Shown: positions 35,825-47,910 of the stretch, piece after piece
Numbering within the stretch: position 1 is the first letter of the stretch
Layout: every line of letters begins with the position of its first letter
NCBI RefSeq assembly: GCF_011075055.1
Contig: NC_058153.1
Location: 3,410,001 to 3,474,000 of the forward strand
Direction of reading: 5' to 3'
DNA: 64,000 bases
Source of the DNA: Mangifera indica
Taxonomy: Eukaryota > Streptophyta > Magnoliopsida > Sapindales > Anacardiaceae
Translations under genes and position numbers: made by a program
Notes under the pieces: generated by a model
Databases searched by the model: none
What the model saw: only the letters and a program-made list of their open reading frames with translations
Told to the model about the DNA's origin: nothing

Positions 35825-36889
35825 ATGATGGTCGGAGAGCGCCACCGTCTGAATCCGACAGTCCACGTCCCGCCATGGCCTCCACTTCAAGATCCAACGT
35901 CTGATGTCATCTGTCTCCACTCCAATGCAAGCAGCTTCTCTGATGTCAACTGCCCGTACTATCTACAGGAAGCCTTAGCTGCACTCCAACCTTTTCTGCC
36001 GACTAAGGATCCGGATTTGGATTCGGATACCGATATTTTAGGTCTGGATGCTGACTCTCCCGTGGACGCTAACTCATGCGATCATTTTCGCATGTTTGAG
36101 TTCAAGGTGAGGAAGTGTGCACGTGGCAGGTCTCATGACTGGACGGAATGTCCGTATGCTCATCCAGGGGAGAAGGCACGACGGCGTGACCCGAGAAAGT
36201 ATCACTATTCGGGTGCGGCGTGCCCCGAGTTTCGTAGGGGAAGCTGTAAGAAAGGTGACTCCTGTGAGTTCGCTCACGGTGTGTTCGAGTGCTGGCTTCA
36301 TCCGGCTCGTTACCGAACTCAGCCATGCAAAGACGGACTGGGTTGTCGGAGGCGGGTTTGTTTCTTTGCCCATACACCAGAGCAGCTTAGAATTTTACCT
36401 CAGATGAGCCCGGGAAGTATTGATACTTCTTCCTGTGCCCAGACGCTGTCGTTTTTGTCCTCTCCAGAGTCTATTTCTCCTCCTATGAGTCCATCTCTGA
36501 GTCGGTCAGTAGGCTCGAGTTCAATGAGTGAATTGGTGCCGTCCCTCAAGAATCTGCAGTTGGGAAAGGTGAAGTCTTTGCCATCTTCATGGAATATTCA
36601 TATGGGTGGTTCTCCCGGGTACGGATCTCCGCGCGGGTCCAGGATCCGCCCCAACTGTTTTAGCCTTCCTTCAACGCCGACCCGACCCGGAAGGTGTTAC
36701 TGGGATCCGTCCGAAAATTTGTGCGAGGACGAGCCTGTGATGGAGAGGGTTGAGTCAGGGAGGGATTTGCGTGCAAGGATGTTTCAGAAATTGTGCGAGG
36801 AAAATTCTCTGGAACGGGTCGATCTGTATCCATATAATGGGGCTCCTGATGTTGATTGGGTATCCGACTTGGTGAATGGTGCAAACTGA
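35825..36889 (+). CDS. TZF: Plant tandem CCCH zinc finger protein (RR-TZF)
   Basis: This intronless gene encodes 354 residues. RR-TZF proteins bind AU-rich RNA, shuttle between nucleus and cytoplasmic granules, and act in ABA and stress responses. The arginine-rich part has C98-X5-H104-X4-C109-X3-H113. The two zinc fingers are C133-X7-C141-X5-C147-X3-H151 and C168-X5-C174-X4-C179-X3-H183, separated by exactly 16 residues, the plant RR-TZF spacing. A leucine-rich segment [13 protein letters not shown] could be a nuclear export signal. The C-terminus [14 protein letters not shown] has the conserved DWVSDL motif. The first of two adjacent ATGs is used; the second is equally possible. Length and position fit the Arabidopsis TZF2/TZF3 (OZF1/OZF2) pair. 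GC content is far above the flanking DNA. Confidence 0.96.
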   Translation: MMVGERHRLNPTVHVPPWPPLQDPTSDVICLHSNASSFSDVNCPYYLQEALAALQPFLPTKDPDLDSDTDILGLDADSPVDANSCDHFRMFEFKVRKCARGRSHDWTECPYAHPGEKARRRDPRKYHYSGAACPEFRRGSCKKGDSCEFAHGVFECWLHPARYRTQPCKDGLGCRRRVCFFAHTPEQLRILPQMSPGSIDTSSCAQTLSFLSSPESISPPMSPSLSRSVGSSSMSELVPSLKNLQLGKVKSLPSSWNIHMGGSPGYGSPRGSRIRPNCFSLPSTPTRPGRCYWDPSENLCEDEPVMERVESGRDLRARMFQKLCEENSLERVDLYPYNGAPDVDWVSDLVNGAN

Positions 36890-38227
36890 TCTGATTTCTT
36901 TCCTGAATCATCATTTCGGGTTTTAAGTCGGTAGGCTTTCGGGTTTCCTCTTATGTGAATAGTACCTGAAAAAGAAGAGGAATAGAAAGGTGAATAATTT
37001 TGGAGGCAACAGATTGAAGATGGTGTAAATATTATTATAAATTATTAGAAGCTATGGTTGAAGGTCTCATTTTTGTAAAATTTTCTGGGAAGCTCAGAAG
37101 ACTAATTTGAAGGGAAGAAATTGCATAGGTAAAGGACTTCGATGATCCGACGTTGTTTTCGGCTGTTATTATTAATATTATTAATATTATTATCATCAAA
37201 TTCTCGCTGATCTTAATTATTGTTCAAGTTAAAACTTGAGAAGCATGTATGGTGTTGTTCATGTAAGCTCAATTTCAATTTGTATGAATGTAATTTTAAA
37301 AATATTATATTTTTTCTTTATTTGTATGCCAAAGGACTTACTTTTTTGAATTCCTGAAATGGAATCTATTCATTATTAAAAATTTAAGTATTTATTTGTG
37401 GGTAATTAAAATTAATTATTTTTAAAAAATAAATTAAAAATAATAAAATGTTATTTTTTTAAATAAAAGATTAATAATTTTGTTTAGTATTAAATTTTAA
37501 TGTGTTATATTTTTTAAAATTTTTTTTTCTTTTTTGGTGTTATTATTAATCAGTTTCTTTTTCTCTTTCGTTTTTTTAGTATTGTTTTTGTCAATGGATA
37601 AGAATGATTTATTTTAGTTTAAAGATTGAGATAATATTTTCATTTGGAGATGATCTTAAAAAATAAGAGAAAGAGGCAAATGGATTTGTGATAACATTGA
37701 AAAAAGAAAGGGGGAGAGAAATCCTCTAGTGAAGTGATGATGTCAAAAAAAAAAAGGAAAAAATATTTTAAAATTTAATTAAAAAATAATATTAATCGAT
37801 TATATTAATTTTAATTATTTATAAGGTAATGTTAAAGAACCATGGCCCATGAGTGGGAATTAGTCTTTCAGCGTTATTTTTATTTTGAAATATAACTAAA
37901 ATTATTAATAAAAATATACCATTTTTATCATTTTTTAGCTTTAAAAGGGATAACTTATTTGAGCAAAATTTGAAAAATGGTCAATCCACCCTTATGATTA
38001 AAATATTTTACCCTTCCAACACGGAACATCATGCGCACTCAAAAGTCGTTCAATCTATTTGCTAATAAAAGGTTGAATTACGTCCTTTTTGACTAGGGAC
38101 GGCACAGGCGGATCCTCCACCGTTGGATTACTTTTTTTCTCATTTTCACAAAGACTATCTAAAGCTGCAACTGAGGGAGAGGTGATAGACCTGACCTGAT
38201 GGCGGCAGATGGATTTAGACGTGTATA

Positions 38228-38972
38228 TTATTATTAGGGCTAAAGTACTATGTCCCACCCAGGTTTTACTTTAATCTCAAAAAACACTGCATGACAGTTA
38301 AAAACTCTAAATACATATTTATGAGTTAACTTTTGTTAAAATTATTGGTTAAATAAAGGGGTAAAATTATTATTTTTTCTAAATCTTAAAACCTTAAAAA
38401 TTTAAAATATTTTCTTTTTAGGATTAAGTTTATAGAAAGTGATATTTTTCCCCCTTTTAAGTTTTTTGATAAACTATTACGGCTCTCTTTCTCTTGACGA
38501 TAACTCTCCTTTCAACATCTTTACTTCATCCGAAGCCCTCTCTCTGACTAAATTTTATTTGGGCGATGAAGACGTTGTCGTTTGGATGACAACAATGCAT
38601 CTAGAGTAAGGTTAGACATTGAAGAAGACGAACCTCGGTCTAAACACGTCGTCATCATACACACAAAAGGGTTTCGTCTAGATAAAAAAATCTAGTCAGC
38701 TAGAAAATTTTAAAAAAATGGAAAAATATCACTTTTCAAAATTTAATCCTAGATAAAGAAATATTAGTTTTTCAAATTAAGAGAAAAAATATTATAAATT
38801 TTTAGGGTTTTAAGATTTAGGAGAAAAATGATTATTTTACCTTTCTTTTTAATAAAAAATTTTAACAAAAATAAATCGATAAACAAGTGTTTAAAATTTT
38901 CAACTATTGTAAGTAAGTTTTTGAGATTGAATTAAAATTTGATTGGAAAATAGTCCTTTGCCCTTATCATTA
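38228..38972. mobile_element. Mutator-like element, 727 bp
   Basis: The element proper is 38237-38963. It starts GGGCTAAAGTACTATGTCCC and ends TTGGAAAATAGTCCTTTGCCC. Flanks TTATTATTA (38228-38236) and TTATCATTA (38964-38972) form a 9-bp target duplication with one mismatch. The centre again holds GAAGACG/CGTCG-rich sequence, as in the AP4S intron copy. No transposase is present. Confidence 0.8.
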
Positions 38973-39617
38973 TTATTACTATTACTGTTCCTTAAAAAAA
39001 ATTAACTTTATGTTTTTTTAATAAAAAATAAACCTAAGGCTACTTGGATTTACATGTATTATCCTTAATTAGCAGGTACACGAACAATATACAAATATAT
39101 AAAAGAAAATTATATAGATATAAATATAATAAATGATAATAAAAAATATATTTATAAAAAAAATAGTCATAAAATTTGAATATAAATAAGACAAAAATAT
39201 GTATATATAGATTTAATATGATATATTACCAATAATACGTATTTAAAAATACGATAATATCAATCATAATTTTAATATTTTTTATAAATTTTCTAGTTAA
39301 AATCAATATAATAATCATGATTTTATGAATTTCTTATCAAATCATCACTAAAATATTATGATTTATCAATATTTGTGTTAAAAAAATTAAACATGTATGA
39401 AAGATCCATAAAATACTTTCATAGTGGTGTTGAAAATATAAAATTAAAATATAATATGAGATATTTTTATTATTTGAAAATTAATAAAAAATTAAAAACG
39501 TTTAAAATGGTAAAAATAAACATTTCATATATTTTTGGTTCAAAAATTTAAAACAACATGTTTAATACACGAATTAAACATTAAGAATATATTTTTATAG
39601 TGATTATGTACAGTCTT

Positions 39618-40035
39618 TAGGGTTGGATCTGAACTGAGTTGGCTCAGGCAAAAAAGTCAGCTCAGTTCAATTCAGCTCAGTTTAAATTCGTTTATTTTGA
39701 ATATGAACCGAATTCGAGTTAAAAGATTTCAGTTGTTTTAAAATCGACCCAAACTTGAGTTATAAAGAGTTTGACTCGTGAGCTGGATGAATGGTTCAAT
39801 TCAGTTCAAACTTGACTCTTGACTTGATTTGAATTATGTTAAATAATTATTAAATGATATCGTTTTATTAATGAACTATGAATTCATACCACGAATTTAA
39901 ATAATAAATTTAAGTTAAACTCAATTTGAATTTAGATCGAATCATTTTTATTCAAACTAAACTTGAATCACATTTATTATTGACTCTACAAATTTGAATC
40001 AAACTTGATCAAAGGGATGTTTAACCTTAGTTCGA
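39618..40035. mobile_element. hAT-like relic
   Basis: It starts TAGGGTTGGATCTGAACTG and contains TTCAGTTCAAACTTGACTC-type repeats and a GATATCGTTTTATTAATGAA block, as in related copies. The right end near 40035 is degraded and no 8-bp duplication is seen. Confidence 0.5.
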
Positions 40036-41447
40036 TTTGTATTCGCCCTTAACTGTCTCTCATCGGCCAAGTCATTTATGAACGTTCTAGTTACTCCTTA
40101 TAGCACTTTACTTGCATAATTCAAACAAGGTAATTGTTATGTCATCCTCAAACAATTTGAAGGTTATGGGCCATGGCATGGCCCCCATGCTTCAATCTTG
40201 AATTCTCGGACGGTTGTGTGCAAATTTATGAATGTCTCTTTATATTAAAAACCTATTTTTTCCATTTAAAGCGACATTGCTGGCTGGTTCAACCGACGAC
40301 ATGGCTTTCTAACTTCCAAGGCAAGTCATATGGTCAGTCTTTAACTCATTTAATTGGATTCCTCTATAAGTACAAACTACTTGAATTCATGGATGGTTGT
40401 GTTTTTTTTTTTTTTTTCATTTTCATTGTCTTCTAAATTATTTAAACAACTTAAACGACGCCGTATCTTTCAATAAGTTTTTTCAGTTGACCTTAAAATG
40501 AAAGACTACAGTTAACAAAATATGAGACAATCAACTCCTAAAACATTTATTAATCTAGGTAATACATAAATCATACTTTATTAACACCATTAACTGAAAT
40601 AAGTTAATAAAAAGACAAAATTGTCATTTTACATAGAGCATAATAGGTAGAAACAATGTCATCGGATGTTTTATTACTCCTTTTCAACTTCGTTTTCACA
40701 TGATAAATTATTAATTAAATGACTTGTTGTGTAATTCCTCTACAAATCCTTAAGAGTTTAATTGAAACATGTGAAGATGACGTTAATTCATCATCAGAGG
40801 ATGAAAACGATGTCGTTGAAACACGTTATGAAGAAAGATATGGAAGTAAATGAAATATAAAATATAACAAATACAAGGAAGATCTGTTGGAGAGGATGAT
40901 AGAAGACAATGAGAAGATGACGGATATGATGACACAATTATGATTTGAGAGAGGAAAGAAATGCATATGAAGAAAGGATTTCGTAAAAGGTTGATTTGTT
41001 GATATGAGAAATCACACAAATGTGATGACGTAATTATCTGTAAATGTTATACGAGAATTACGATGAAATTGTGACAAAAAATTTACGTGTGAAAAATGAA
41101 AAGTAATAGAATAATTTTATAAGAGAGAGTTTTTGATAATGATTCGGTTGCTTAAGCAAAATTTACGCTATGTTGTTACTACTTTTCTCTATTTTACACA
41201 ATGTGTTCACATTAAACTATCACAAAGAATACTTTTAAGAGACTTTAAGAAGAATTTTAAAGGGAATTTAGGGAATATCTCTCTCGCTTAAAGAATAATT
41301 GAAAAAAATTCAAAAGAAGAATCCTTTGCCTTGACTTTTCTAATGGTTTTTGTACCTAAGTAAAATAGGACTTCATCATCACAAAGGGTCACGTAGTCCT
41401 TAAAGGTTTTCTTTGGTTTCCGTGTCTATCTGATTGAAGAGATAAGT

Positions 41448-42403
41448 GTTGTAATTAAAGTTGGATTTGAAACAAGCTTATTTGAATTCGAAATGAATTT
41501 TACTCAAACGAGCTTAAAACAAACTTAGAGAAAACAATCACGAATGAGATTAAAATATAAAAAACAAATGCAAACCCAAACTCGAACAAAGTCATACTCA
41601 GCGTACGAGCCAAGCATGGCTTGCTTTAAGATTATTCAGAACTAAACCATGTTGCTTACAAGACAAAGGGAAATTCCCTCTTTCATTGGAAATTGTTTTC
41701 GTGTTGTTCAATAAAATTTACGGACCAAACCAATAAACATTGGAAATTATTGAACCAATAAATATTGAAAATTATTAAACAAACAAATAAACCTACGTCA
41801 TCCCAAATTTGACCTATAAACCAATAAAGCAAGGTGCAATCCCTTCTTCCATGGAAACCCCCAATATACATTGGAAATTATTTTCTTTGTTTTTCAACAT
41901 TAGAAATTATTTATTGAACAAACCAATAAACCCACGCCATTTGAAAATTGACCAGCAAACCAATAAAGCAGCTGCAATCCCTTCTTCCTTGGAAATCCAC
42001 AATAAACATTGGAAATTATTTTCTCCATTCGTTGCAATCCATTTTAGTTTCTTCTGATTGAAGTCTTTAGCGTTTCAGACTTTAGTTCCTCTTCTGACGT
42101 TTCTCCAACAAGTTTCTTCTCTTTGAAAGTCTCCAGTGTTTTAGACTTCAGTTCCTCCTCTCATGTTTCTCTAGCAAGTTTCTCCGCTATTTCTGTAGCA
42201 ACCTTTAATTGTTCGACAATGTCAACAAAAACTCGTGTATTGTGCAAGTTGATCATAAACTCTTGATCTATGAAAAGAGTCGAACATGAACAAGTATTTT
42301 CCATGGCTTAGCAAGCCCTAGCTGAGCCAGAAGCTCACCCAAATGCAAACGAGCCAACTCTTGCTCGAATTTGGCTTGACTCATACCTACCCCTAGTTGT
42401 AAC
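41448..42403. mobile_element. hAT-like element, 940 bp, with internal tandem repeats
   Basis: The element proper is 41456-42395. It starts TAAAGTTGGATTTGAAAC and ends ACTCATACCTACCCCTA, the inverse of a TAGGGGTAGG-type end. Flanks GTTGTAAT (41448-41455) and GTTGTAAC (42396-42403) form an 8-bp duplication with one mismatch. The interior differs from the short family members: two copies of a block with CCAATAAAGCA, GCAATCCCTTCTTCC and CATTGGAAATTATT (near 41820-41885 and 41960-42020), then two copies of a TTTCAGACTTTAGTTCCTC block (near 42075 and 42143). No transposase frame was found. Confidence 0.7.
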
Positions 42404-43392
42404 ACCCCTATCCAAAATATTACACTCCATAAAAAAATTTTACTTTCACTTAGACTTAATAATGGTCATACATCCTTGAATGTCATCACTATTGTTCATT
42501 CAATGAATGAGACATTATTCATCATCTTCTTCCTTATGAATGAATGGCTATTTCACACACCTTCATTTGCGTCTATAATTCTAATTTTTGAATTTCAACA
42601 TTCGTCACTACACCTTGAATCATGAAATCTTAATCTCAAGGTACCTATGCCATGAATAATTTGCCATTATCATTTTTTTTTTCTCAAACATATACATCCA
42701 TTGAATTTTCACAGCGATGATTCTATGTGCGATTCTCTAACTTCATTACTTCTCATCAAGTATTTTCATTTTGGTTTGTCATATAGTCGACCACAATCAA
42801 TATTTTAAAACACATTATAGACAAAACATGCTATTTTCACCCGTAAATCATATAAAAAATCGTCCTGAGCTTAACAATTAGGTTAACCTTTGGTTGGGTC
42901 ATAGCGGTCGAATAAAGCAGAATTTCTTAAGGTGAAACCTTGTCAAAACTCACACTATTCATTATTTACAGCCCAACGGCTTTTGACCTCCAGGCCGTTT
43001 GGACGGCTGAGGGGCAGGGAGCCGTTCCTCAAAATACCTCGCTGCCCCAAAAGCATTTTTTATAATTTTAAAAACTATAGTGGTAGAACGTGTTGGACCA
43101 ATCTATGGACATAGCTTTTTTGTCCAAACGCAACTCGTCCAGCCTGTGGACGGCCCGTAATTTTACAAACTGTGCAAAATGAGGGCCTAAAGTGGGTCGC
43201 GGACTGGCCTGGTCCTCTGCGATATCTAATTACACTACAACTGATAGACTGTTTATTGTTGGGGGCTTGCATAGATAGACCGATAATTTTGCGGGCATAG
43301 CCGCATAGAATATTTGGGCATTCCATTCGCCCGTGGAAGGGAAGTCTTAGGAAATGGCATATGAGTAATTATGTATTCGAATCCAACACTCA

Positions 43393-43401
43393 TTTCCCGC
43401 C
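43393..43401 (+). promoter_or_regulatory. E2F-like site upstream of MND1
   Basis: TTTCCCGCC matches the E2F/DP consensus TTTSSCGC and lies about 100 bp before the start codon. The motif is what I see; the link to S-phase or pre-meiotic expression is inference. Confidence 0.45.
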
Positions 43402-43501
43402 CAAAACCGGAATATTTATTATCTGGAGCCTTCTCACAGCTTCATTTTTATTTTTTATTCCAATTTTGAGATAGAGCTTAGCTTCAAGTGGAACCGTCCC
43501 G

Positions 43502-46500
43502 ATGGTAAATTAATCTATCTGAACTCTTATTTTTCTTTAATTAGTCTTTAATTTTTAAAATTGTAATAATGCGTAGGCTGTTTTCTTTATTTTTTTAAAA
43601 TTAAAAATGTTCAATCATTGATCATTTTTATAAAATTGTGATTTCTTATGTAATTTATTGCTTACAATTTTTACGATTATCTGATTTTCTAGCACTTAGG
43701 AACCCTGGGGCTTGTTTGGCTTCTGAGAAAATATTTGGAATGAATGATAATTAGAAATTTCAATTCACTTGATTTGGTCGGTAATTGGTATGGGGAAAAT
43801 TTAGTCATTTTTTTTGATTTGGAAGCAAGAAAAGAAAAAAAAAAAAGAACATATAGCTCAAGAGTAGAACACTTATGTTCGACAACATTATCTCAGTTGC
43901 CGTACAGAGGGATGGTGGAATTTTGAATGCAGTTGTTTGGTAACGTAGACCAGATGACTGAAGAAAATCTTTGAAGTTCCTATTAACATCTGCAGTTGTT
44001 TTTTCAAAAAATAAATACAAAAAAGGTGCTATTCTGTGATTAATTACCTTTCACAAGAAAATAAATTATGTTTATATGAACTTTGAATAGCTTGAATGCA
44101 GATATATTATTGTTTTTTAAGTGGCTTCTGTCTCTCTTTGTCATATATTACTTAGAATTAATAGTCTGAATAAGATGGTGTTCTTGTGGAAGCTTATTTA
44201 TTCAATTTTGAAATGTGTTGCAGTCTAAGAAACGAGGTCTTTCATTAGAAGAGAAGCGTGAGAAGATTCTAGAAATATTTTATGAGTCACAAAGCTTCTT
44301 TCTGGTTAGTACATTTTATGGTTCCAATTTGAAATGATTCCCGTATTTGCTCTTTTTTTATTTTTGGCTTTGCATTATAGTATTCTTTCCATAATGTTAG
44401 TATGCAACTTCTACTCCAGTTTGTTCAAGTGACCTTACATGGATAGCATATTAGCTCAGCATTGTAGTCTGGGGGGATATAAAATAAATAACTGACGGGC
44501 CATCTGCCAATGCTGCAAAGGGATTCACAAAGAATGTTATAATACCTTCCACTGACAGATGGCAATGTGTCAATTTTGTGAAGGAATGCACGGACAGTGC
44601 ATGTTGCTCCATAAGTATTTGCAGGAATTAGATTCTTGAGACTTTCATGGTTTTGAATAAGTTTGATTCTGTTGTTTGAAGTGTTTTAGATCCTTGTATC
44701 TAGGATTCAAGGAATATGGAATGGCTTGAAGGTCATAATTTGTAGCTTGGGAGAAGGTTATGCTGAGAATAGCATGTGCCCTCTTGAGAACCTTAACATG
44801 GTTTAATGTGTTATTTTTACTAGACAGCAGAACGACCTTTGTATTTTTTTAATACTATTGACCTTTGTATTTTTTTAATACTATTTTCATTCTCAACCCC
44901 TGTTTACTTTACAAGTTGAGGTGACACAAAAAATATGGTTTGTGCTATCATACATTTCTAGATTTTATTGCCAATTTACCATTCACCTGCCAATGATAAA
45001 GTTCATGCATGAAGAGTATTTGTATGCATCCAGAGTTACTGTGCAGGAATCTGAGCCATGTAGATTTTAGTAAACTTTTGGTTGCATGCTAGAGCTTTTT
45101 CTGTGTAACTTCCATTCCTTCAAGCGTTAAAGTGGGGCATATATTGGTTAGCAGAATTTCACTTCTTCCTGTTTAGATGCAACTTTGAATTATCGACTTC
45201 TTCGATTCTTGGAATGGTAGGTTAGATGTCAGATATACTCAATGTTTTATCTTCTGCTTTTATGATTAATTTTAGTCAATATACATGACATTTTTCATCA
45301 TATAGAACTACAAAAATAGGTGTGCTACAATCACATTGCTTTATTCTACATTTGTGGAACTCCCTGTGTGGTTTTTTTTTATGGTTCTTCACTTAACATT
45401 ATAAACATTTCTCTACTTTCCTAGAAGATTATTTGTTTACTCTTTCCTATAGTAACATTGTGATATTGTGGCTAACATTTCTCTGTCAAAAGGCCTAGCT
45501 CTATGTGAAAGACTATGAAACCAAAGAGATACTTATTTGTATTCTTTTCTCAATATTCTATCCAATTTTTTAAGTTTTGCAAATTGAACAATACTAACAG
45601 ATAGTTATTCTTTATCGTTTATTGTTATACTAATTTGGAGTTTAGCTGAAGATTTAATGGCATTAATCCAAGCATTGATATTAATGCATAAGTCTTCTAT
45701 TTCAGCTGAAGGAGCTTGAGAAGTTGGGTCCCAAGAAAGGTGTGATTGCCCAGTCAGTGAAAGATGTTGTCCAAAGTTTAGTAGACGATGATCTTGTTTC
45801 AAAGGACAAGATTGGGACTTCTGTAAGTATCCAAAGTTCAAGGAACACTTGCAACGTTCCCTTTTTCACTCTCTGACTCTCCTTTGAATACAAAATTACA
45901 CGTAAAAATTACAATAGTGGTAAGTTGGTAATGTATTATGAGCCACCAAATAAAGCTAATAATTTGGAAATTTCCAGGTATACTTTTGGAGCCTACCTAG
46001 CTGTGCAGGTAATCAGGTAATGTTCAAATGCCTTATATTATAGCATGACTTCCATGTTGTTGTGTTTAAAAAAAAGAAGGACATGGAATCATCTCAATTT
46101 TGTGTAATTATTCAACAGTTGAGGAATGTCTATCAAAAACTTGAATCTGATCTGCAAAGCAGTAAAAAGCGATTTGAAGAACTTGTTGATCAGTGTGATG
46201 CATTAAAAAAGGGCCGGGAAGAATCTGTAAGCATGCCAAGCTTCAATTCTTGTGGCAACTTGATCAGAATTTTACTAAGCAATGATAAATTACTTAATAC
46301 TTTGCTGTCTGTTCTTTGTACTTGGTCAGGATGAAAGAGAGGAAGCTGTAGAGGAGCTGAAAGATATTGAACTGAAGTACAATGAGTTGAAGGTTGGATT
46401 ATACACATTGATGAGATAAACGTAGTTGTTTTTAAGGGTGTAGTAATCTACTAATTACATTTTTCAGGATGAGATGGGACAATATGCAGACAATGATCCA

Positions 46501-46998
46501 GCTGCCTTTGAGGCAATGAGTTAGTATTCTGTCTGAAATTTTATCTGGAAAGTAGCAGTGCTTAATATTACAGGTTTCAAAACTTAATTAATTCGGCATT
46601 TGCAGAAAGTGCAACTGAAGTCGCCCATGCAGCTGCTAACAGATGGACAGGTTTTACTTTTTACGCAATTTCACAAAACCCATCTTTGATCTAGTTCCAT
46701 TTGAGCTGATTTTGAGCTAACAACTCCACAGACAACATCTTCACTCTGCAACACTGGTGTTCAAAGAACTTTCCTCAGGCTAAAGAGCAGCTTGAACACC
46801 TCTACAGAGAGGTATATTTTCGACCCGTTTCTCTCCCCATCTCTGGTCAAGTTTCCTTATCTTACAGTTTTCTTTTATTACTGAGATACTGCTCTTTAAA
46901 TCTAATTGCAGGCAGGAATAACTGATGATTTTGACTATTTGGAGACATCACCGGTTGTTCAACTCAGCTCAACTGAAAAGCTGGAAGGTACTCCTTAG
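43502..46998 (+). CDS. MND1: Meiotic nuclear division protein 1 homologue
   Basis: MND1 pairs with HOP2 to stimulate DMC1/RAD51 strand invasion in meiosis. Ten coding exons are inferred: 43502-43504, 44224-44304, 45706-45822, 45978-46016, 46119-46226, 46330-46392, 46468-46519, 46606-46650, 46732-46811 and 46912-46998, for 224 residues. The first exon carries only the ATG, directly followed by GTAAAT; the next exon opens with [20 protein letters not shown], which needs a Met before it. An N-terminal winged helix (to about [12 protein letters not shown]) is followed by coiled coil ([12 protein letters not shown] to about KYNELKDEMGQ) and the conserved [14 protein letters not shown] and [12 protein letters not shown] end it at KLEGTP-stop; a GT inside GGTACT could instead be a donor to a downstream exon. 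Confidence 0.9.
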
Positions 46999-47618
46999 TA
47001 TGACTTATATTGTTGACTTGTAGTTTTTTTTTAAATAGAGATTTGCTGTCTTTGTCTTTTTGGCAGAGATGAGCATAAGTTGTTTTTCCGGGTTCTTCTT
47101 TTATACATACTTAAAAAAAAAGACTTATCTTCCCTTGGCTCCATCAGTAGGCACTAAATTACTACTATGTCTAAAACCTGTAAATTCCATACTACAAAAT
47201 GTGCATCAGATTTTTTTTTTTTTTTTTGGGTTTCTTAAATGTTTCTAATAGTTTGTTTTATAATCATAATAGTCATACAAAATATTCTAAAACTATGAAA
47301 TCGTGTTTTAATCTGAGAATTGGTATCATTTTAAATTGCGGAGAATATATTATGTAAGATCACACAGATATTACAAATTTTAGATTCGTATTGGAAGAAT
47401 AACTGAAGATGTTACACCCAGTCAGTGACTCTTCAAAATTTGAAAACCACAAACTCTTATCCAACTCAAATCATGAACGTGCATCATTATTGGTCTTCCA
47501 CGTCGCATTATCAACGGCTCAAAGGTACAGTAGAGCATTCGCGGGCCCGTTTTTTAAATTAAACCCAAAAGGCCAATAAATTGTTCAATCAGGATAGGAA
47601 GATCAAAAATTTATAGGA

Positions 47619-47910
47619 ATGGAAACGTTTAGATTGCAGCTAGTTGTAATGGGCATCCTCACCACTCTCGTATTACCTAGGGGGTGGAGTAACGCTGGCA
47701 ACCTTTCACCAGCACCAACCAGCACAAGTGACGGTATGTTTTCTATCTCTTTCGTCTTTTGCAATCGGCATTTATTTATTTCGATCTTTTTTTTTTTTTA
47801 ATTTTAAAGTAGAATGAATTGAAATCTGATTTACAGGGGTAGCAATTGATCAGGGAATTGCTTATGTTCTAATGCTGCTTGCTTTGGTTCTTACTTATAT
47901 CATTCACTGA
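47619..47910 (+). CDS. Arabinogalactan peptide (GPI-anchored)
   Basis: Two exons (47619-47733 and 47837-47910) encode 62 residues. A signal peptide of about 25 residues (METFRLQLVVMGILTTLVLP onward) is followed by a short mature peptide containing NLSPAPTSTSDG, where the SPAP prolines would be hydroxylated and carry arabinogalactan. The C-terminal part VAIDQGIAYVLMLLALVLTY followed by IIH is the GPI-anchor addition signal, nearly identical in wording to the AGP16/20/22/41 group as I recall it. The product should reach the outer face of the plasma membrane. The codon at the splice junction (GAC-G|GG) gives the usual SDG omega region. The gene lies about 620 bp downstream of the MND1 stop on the same strand. 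Confidence 0.9.

Larger units (their letters stand above)
36890..43392. other. Intergenic DNA between TZF and MND1
   Basis: The first 300-400 bases are the AU-rich TZF 3' region. After that come a lone Mutator-like right end near 37870, a Mutator-like element (38228-38972), a hAT-like relic (about 39618-40030) and a 940-bp hAT-like element (41448-42403). The stretch 40100-41150 has no identifiable gene. The stretch 42900-43330 is GC-richer, with inverted CCAACGGC/GCCGTTTGG motifs, and is unexplained. Confidence 0.5.

Noticed and set aside
36074..36914. Several long open frames on both strands
   Set aside because: They overlap the TZF gene in other frames; the high GC content of that gene removes chance stops.
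43360..43400. GTATTCGAATCC resembling a tRNA T-loop
   Set aside because: No acceptor stem, D-arm or anticodon arm can be drawn around it.
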